A stretch of DNA of 64,000 nt from Rhizobium sp. BK399 (GTDB lineage: Bacteria; Pseudomonadota; Alphaproteobacteria; Rhizobiales; Rhizobiaceae), in the NCBI RefSeq assembly GCF_014194695.1, contig NZ_JACIAH010000003.1, positions 310,001 to 374,000 of the forward strand, in the 5' to 3' direction. How positions within the stretch are numbered: position 1 is the stretch's first letter; each line of letters opens with the position of its first letter. A program made the position numbers and the translations under genes. Under the pieces are notes generated by a model. That model worked only from the letters and a program-made list of their open reading frames with translations, was not told the origin of the DNA and ran no database searches. Shown here one piece after another: positions 62,568 through 64,000 of this stretch.

Positions 62568-64000
62568 TCAGCGTTTCGCCTTGGCGGCTACCGCATCAGG
62601 CTTGACCAGCTTCAGTCCCCTCGCCTTTTCGTAGCCATGGATCTCCTTCACATCGAGCTTGCGCATGAAATCGATCGTCTCCTGCGTCAGCACCTGGCCA
62701 GGCACCATGATCGGAAATCCAGGCGGGTAAGGAATGACAAAATTGGCCGAGACCATTTCCGGGCCCTCGCGCAGTCTTCGATCGCATTCGGCACCGTTCA
62801 GCGGCACGTATTCGCACAGCGATGCATCGTAGGCGTTGAAGAACGCGCTTCGCATGTCACCTTCGGGCGTCGTGCGACCCGCATCGCTGCGGTACAGCTC
62901 GTGGAAATGGCTGAAATTCGGAAGGCCCGGCACATCCGTCATCAGCGACTTGACGCGCGCCTCGAAAGCGGCGCGCTCGGCTTCGCCACCATCTGCCAGC
63001 CGCTTCTCTATCCCGTGGCAAATCTCGACAAGGACCCGGATGAGGTGGGCGACATCACTGCGCGTATTGTTGATGTTCGACTGCAGCAACACGCTGTTAC
63101 GCGAGGTCTTGTTCAGCTGGATACTGTACTGGTTTGCCAACAGCCCCTTGAACTGCGTTCCGTCGAAGCCGGCGGTGCCGCAAACCAGCGTCATGCGCGT
63201 CGGATCGAGGTAGAACTCGTCCTCTCGCATTGCCTTGACGGCCGTCGCCCAGTTGGAACCCGGTGCAAGATAGTCCTTGAAACCGGACTGCCGGTAGGCC
63301 TCCGGGATCATTTGGTCAGCACCGAGGACGCGGAAGTATTTCGAAATCAACGGGTGTTCGTTCACCGCCTGCCGGATCTTGAGCGCGATCTCGATCGCAT
63401 TCATCACCAGCCCGTACCCTTCGAGCTCCATCTGTCGGCGGGCGACATCGAGACTGGCGATGAGCTGCTGGTTCGGGCTCGTCGACGCGTGCGTGAAGAC
63501 CGCCTCATGGAACTGGGCCTCGACCGTATGAAAATCGACGTCCTTGACCAGCAGCATGGACCCCTGGCGGATAGCCGACATCGACTTGTGCGTCGAGTTG
63601 GTCTGGTAAACCCGAAGACGCACGAGGCGCGGGTCGGGGATCAGTCGCGTGGCAAGCAACATCTCGTCCGACGGGCTGTCGCCAAGCTCGGCGTGCTGCT
63701 TTTCGTAGGCCGTGACGGATGCGGGATCGCGCAGCCATTCCTCGATATCGGCTGCAGCGCCCATCGCCGTGCGCGGACGCAGGAATGGCGAGAAGCGGGC
63801 AAACCCTGACCAGGCCTCGTCCCACAGGAAAATGAGGTCAGGCTTGATGGCAAGGCACTCCTCCATCACCCGCCTGACGTTGTACATATGCCCGTCGAAG
63901 GTGCAGTTGGTGAGGTCAAGCAGCTTCAGCCGATCGAGCCGCCCCTCTGCGCGAAGCGCCAGCAACGCCTGCTTGATCGTAGCGAGCGGCACGGCGCCAT
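62568..64000 (-). CDS. Orn/Lys/Arg decarboxylase, PLP-dependent (N-terminus outside window)
   Basis: At least 477 residues of a class of fold-type I PLP decarboxylases. The reading frame is still open at the window edge, so the start is not seen; full-length members have about 750-800 residues. LDLTNCTFDGHMYNVRRVMEE, FLWDEAWSGFARF (PLP-binding Asp) and THKSMSAIRQGSM (the lysine binding PLP) are characteristic. The C-terminal domain has EMVSANFVIPYPPGFPIMVPG. It lies upstream of the AspT-type antiporter on the same strand. The pair suggests an amino-acid/amine exchange cycle that consumes protons; the substrate amino acid is unknown. Confidence 0.9.
   Translation of the reverse strand, partial: GAVPLATIKQALLALRAEGRLDRLKLLDLTNCTFDGHMYNVRRVMEECLAIKPDLIFLWDEAWSGFARFSPFLRPRTAMGAAADIEEWLRDPASVTAYEKQHAELGDSPSDEMLLATRLIPDPRLVRLRVYQTNSTHKSMSAIRQGSMLLVKDVDFHTVEAQFHEAVFTHASTSPNQQLIASLDVARRQMELEGYGLVMNAIEIALKIRQAVNEHPLISKYFRVLGADQMIPEAYRQSGFKDYLAPGSNWATAVKAMREDEFYLDPTRMTLVCGTAGFDGTQFKGLLANQYSIQLNKTSRNSVLLQSNINNTRSDVAHLIRVLVEICHGIEKRLADGGEAERAAFEARVKSLMTDVPGLPNFSHFHELYRSDAGRTTPEGDMRSAFFNAYDASLCEYVPLNGAECDRRLREGPEMVSANFVIPYPPGFPIMVPGQVLTQETIDFMRKLDVKEIHGYEKARGLKLVKPDAVAAKAKR

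Overview
The window looks like accessory-rich DNA (chromosome arm, chromid or megaplasmid) of an alphaproteobacterium of the order Hyphomicrobiales, most likely family Rhizobiaceae (Rhizobium/Sinorhizobium/Agrobacterium relatives). This is inferred from the high G+C, the many solute-binding-protein ABC importers paired with GntR, LysR or Lrp regulators, and a glycerol-type ABC importer with two ATPase genes linked to dihydroxyacetone-kinase genes. No rRNA, tRNA, CRISPR array, prophage or intact insertion sequence was recognised. The gene density and near absence of mobile DNA suggest a stable nutrient-scavenging region.

Layout. 1-3632: the end of an Mrp-type cation/proton antiporter operon (mnhB end, mnhC, and a 1041-residue fusion of two MnhD-like subunits). 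3672-9597: a lipoprotein alpha/beta hydrolase and an RND efflux adaptor/pump pair. 9721-11800: a decayed AI-2E-family permease, a doubtful small ORF and an AraC regulator. 11896-17927: a minus-strand operon of AbgT, M20 peptidase, SLC13 and GltS genes, apparently for importing and splitting acyl- or peptidyl-glutamates. 19013-26314: a GntR regulator, two different amidohydrolases, and an amino-acid-type ABC importer without its own ATPase; two copies of a GntR-like operator lie in the divergent promoter region. 26508-28523: an unusual beta/gamma-crystallin-domain protein and a 48-residue membrane protein.

29190-40936 is the most distinctive region: one long plus-strand operon with a sugar/polyol ABC importer (binding protein, two permeases, a 70-residue membrane protein, two ATPases), then a DhaK-DhaL fusion, DhaL, a DhaM EIIA domain, HPr, Enzyme I, a small HTH-like protein and a second DhaK. 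It encodes a self-contained PEP-driven phosphorelay, with the DhaM parts as separate genes, for phosphorylating a short ketose (dihydroxyacetone or a tetrulose).

41005-47764: a putrescine/spermidine-type ABC importer with an Asp/Glu/hydantoin racemase and a frameshifted flavin-reductase-like gene, divergent from a GntR regulator. 48006-54371: Lrp/EamA exporter, ArsR/SRPBCC pair with two matching palindromic operators, a small secreted protein, an MFS transporter, and a Rieske-FAD oxidoreductase. 54787-59641: an amino-acid ABC importer with a ureohydrolase, LysR regulator and RidA protein. 60136-64000: a DUF3597 protein, an AspT-type antiporter and the C-terminal part of an Orn/Lys/Arg decarboxylase, consistent with a decarboxylation/antiport cycle.

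A recurring design is a strong hairpin directly after the binding-protein gene of an ABC operon (three of four systems). All functional names come from reading motifs by eye; no database search was run.
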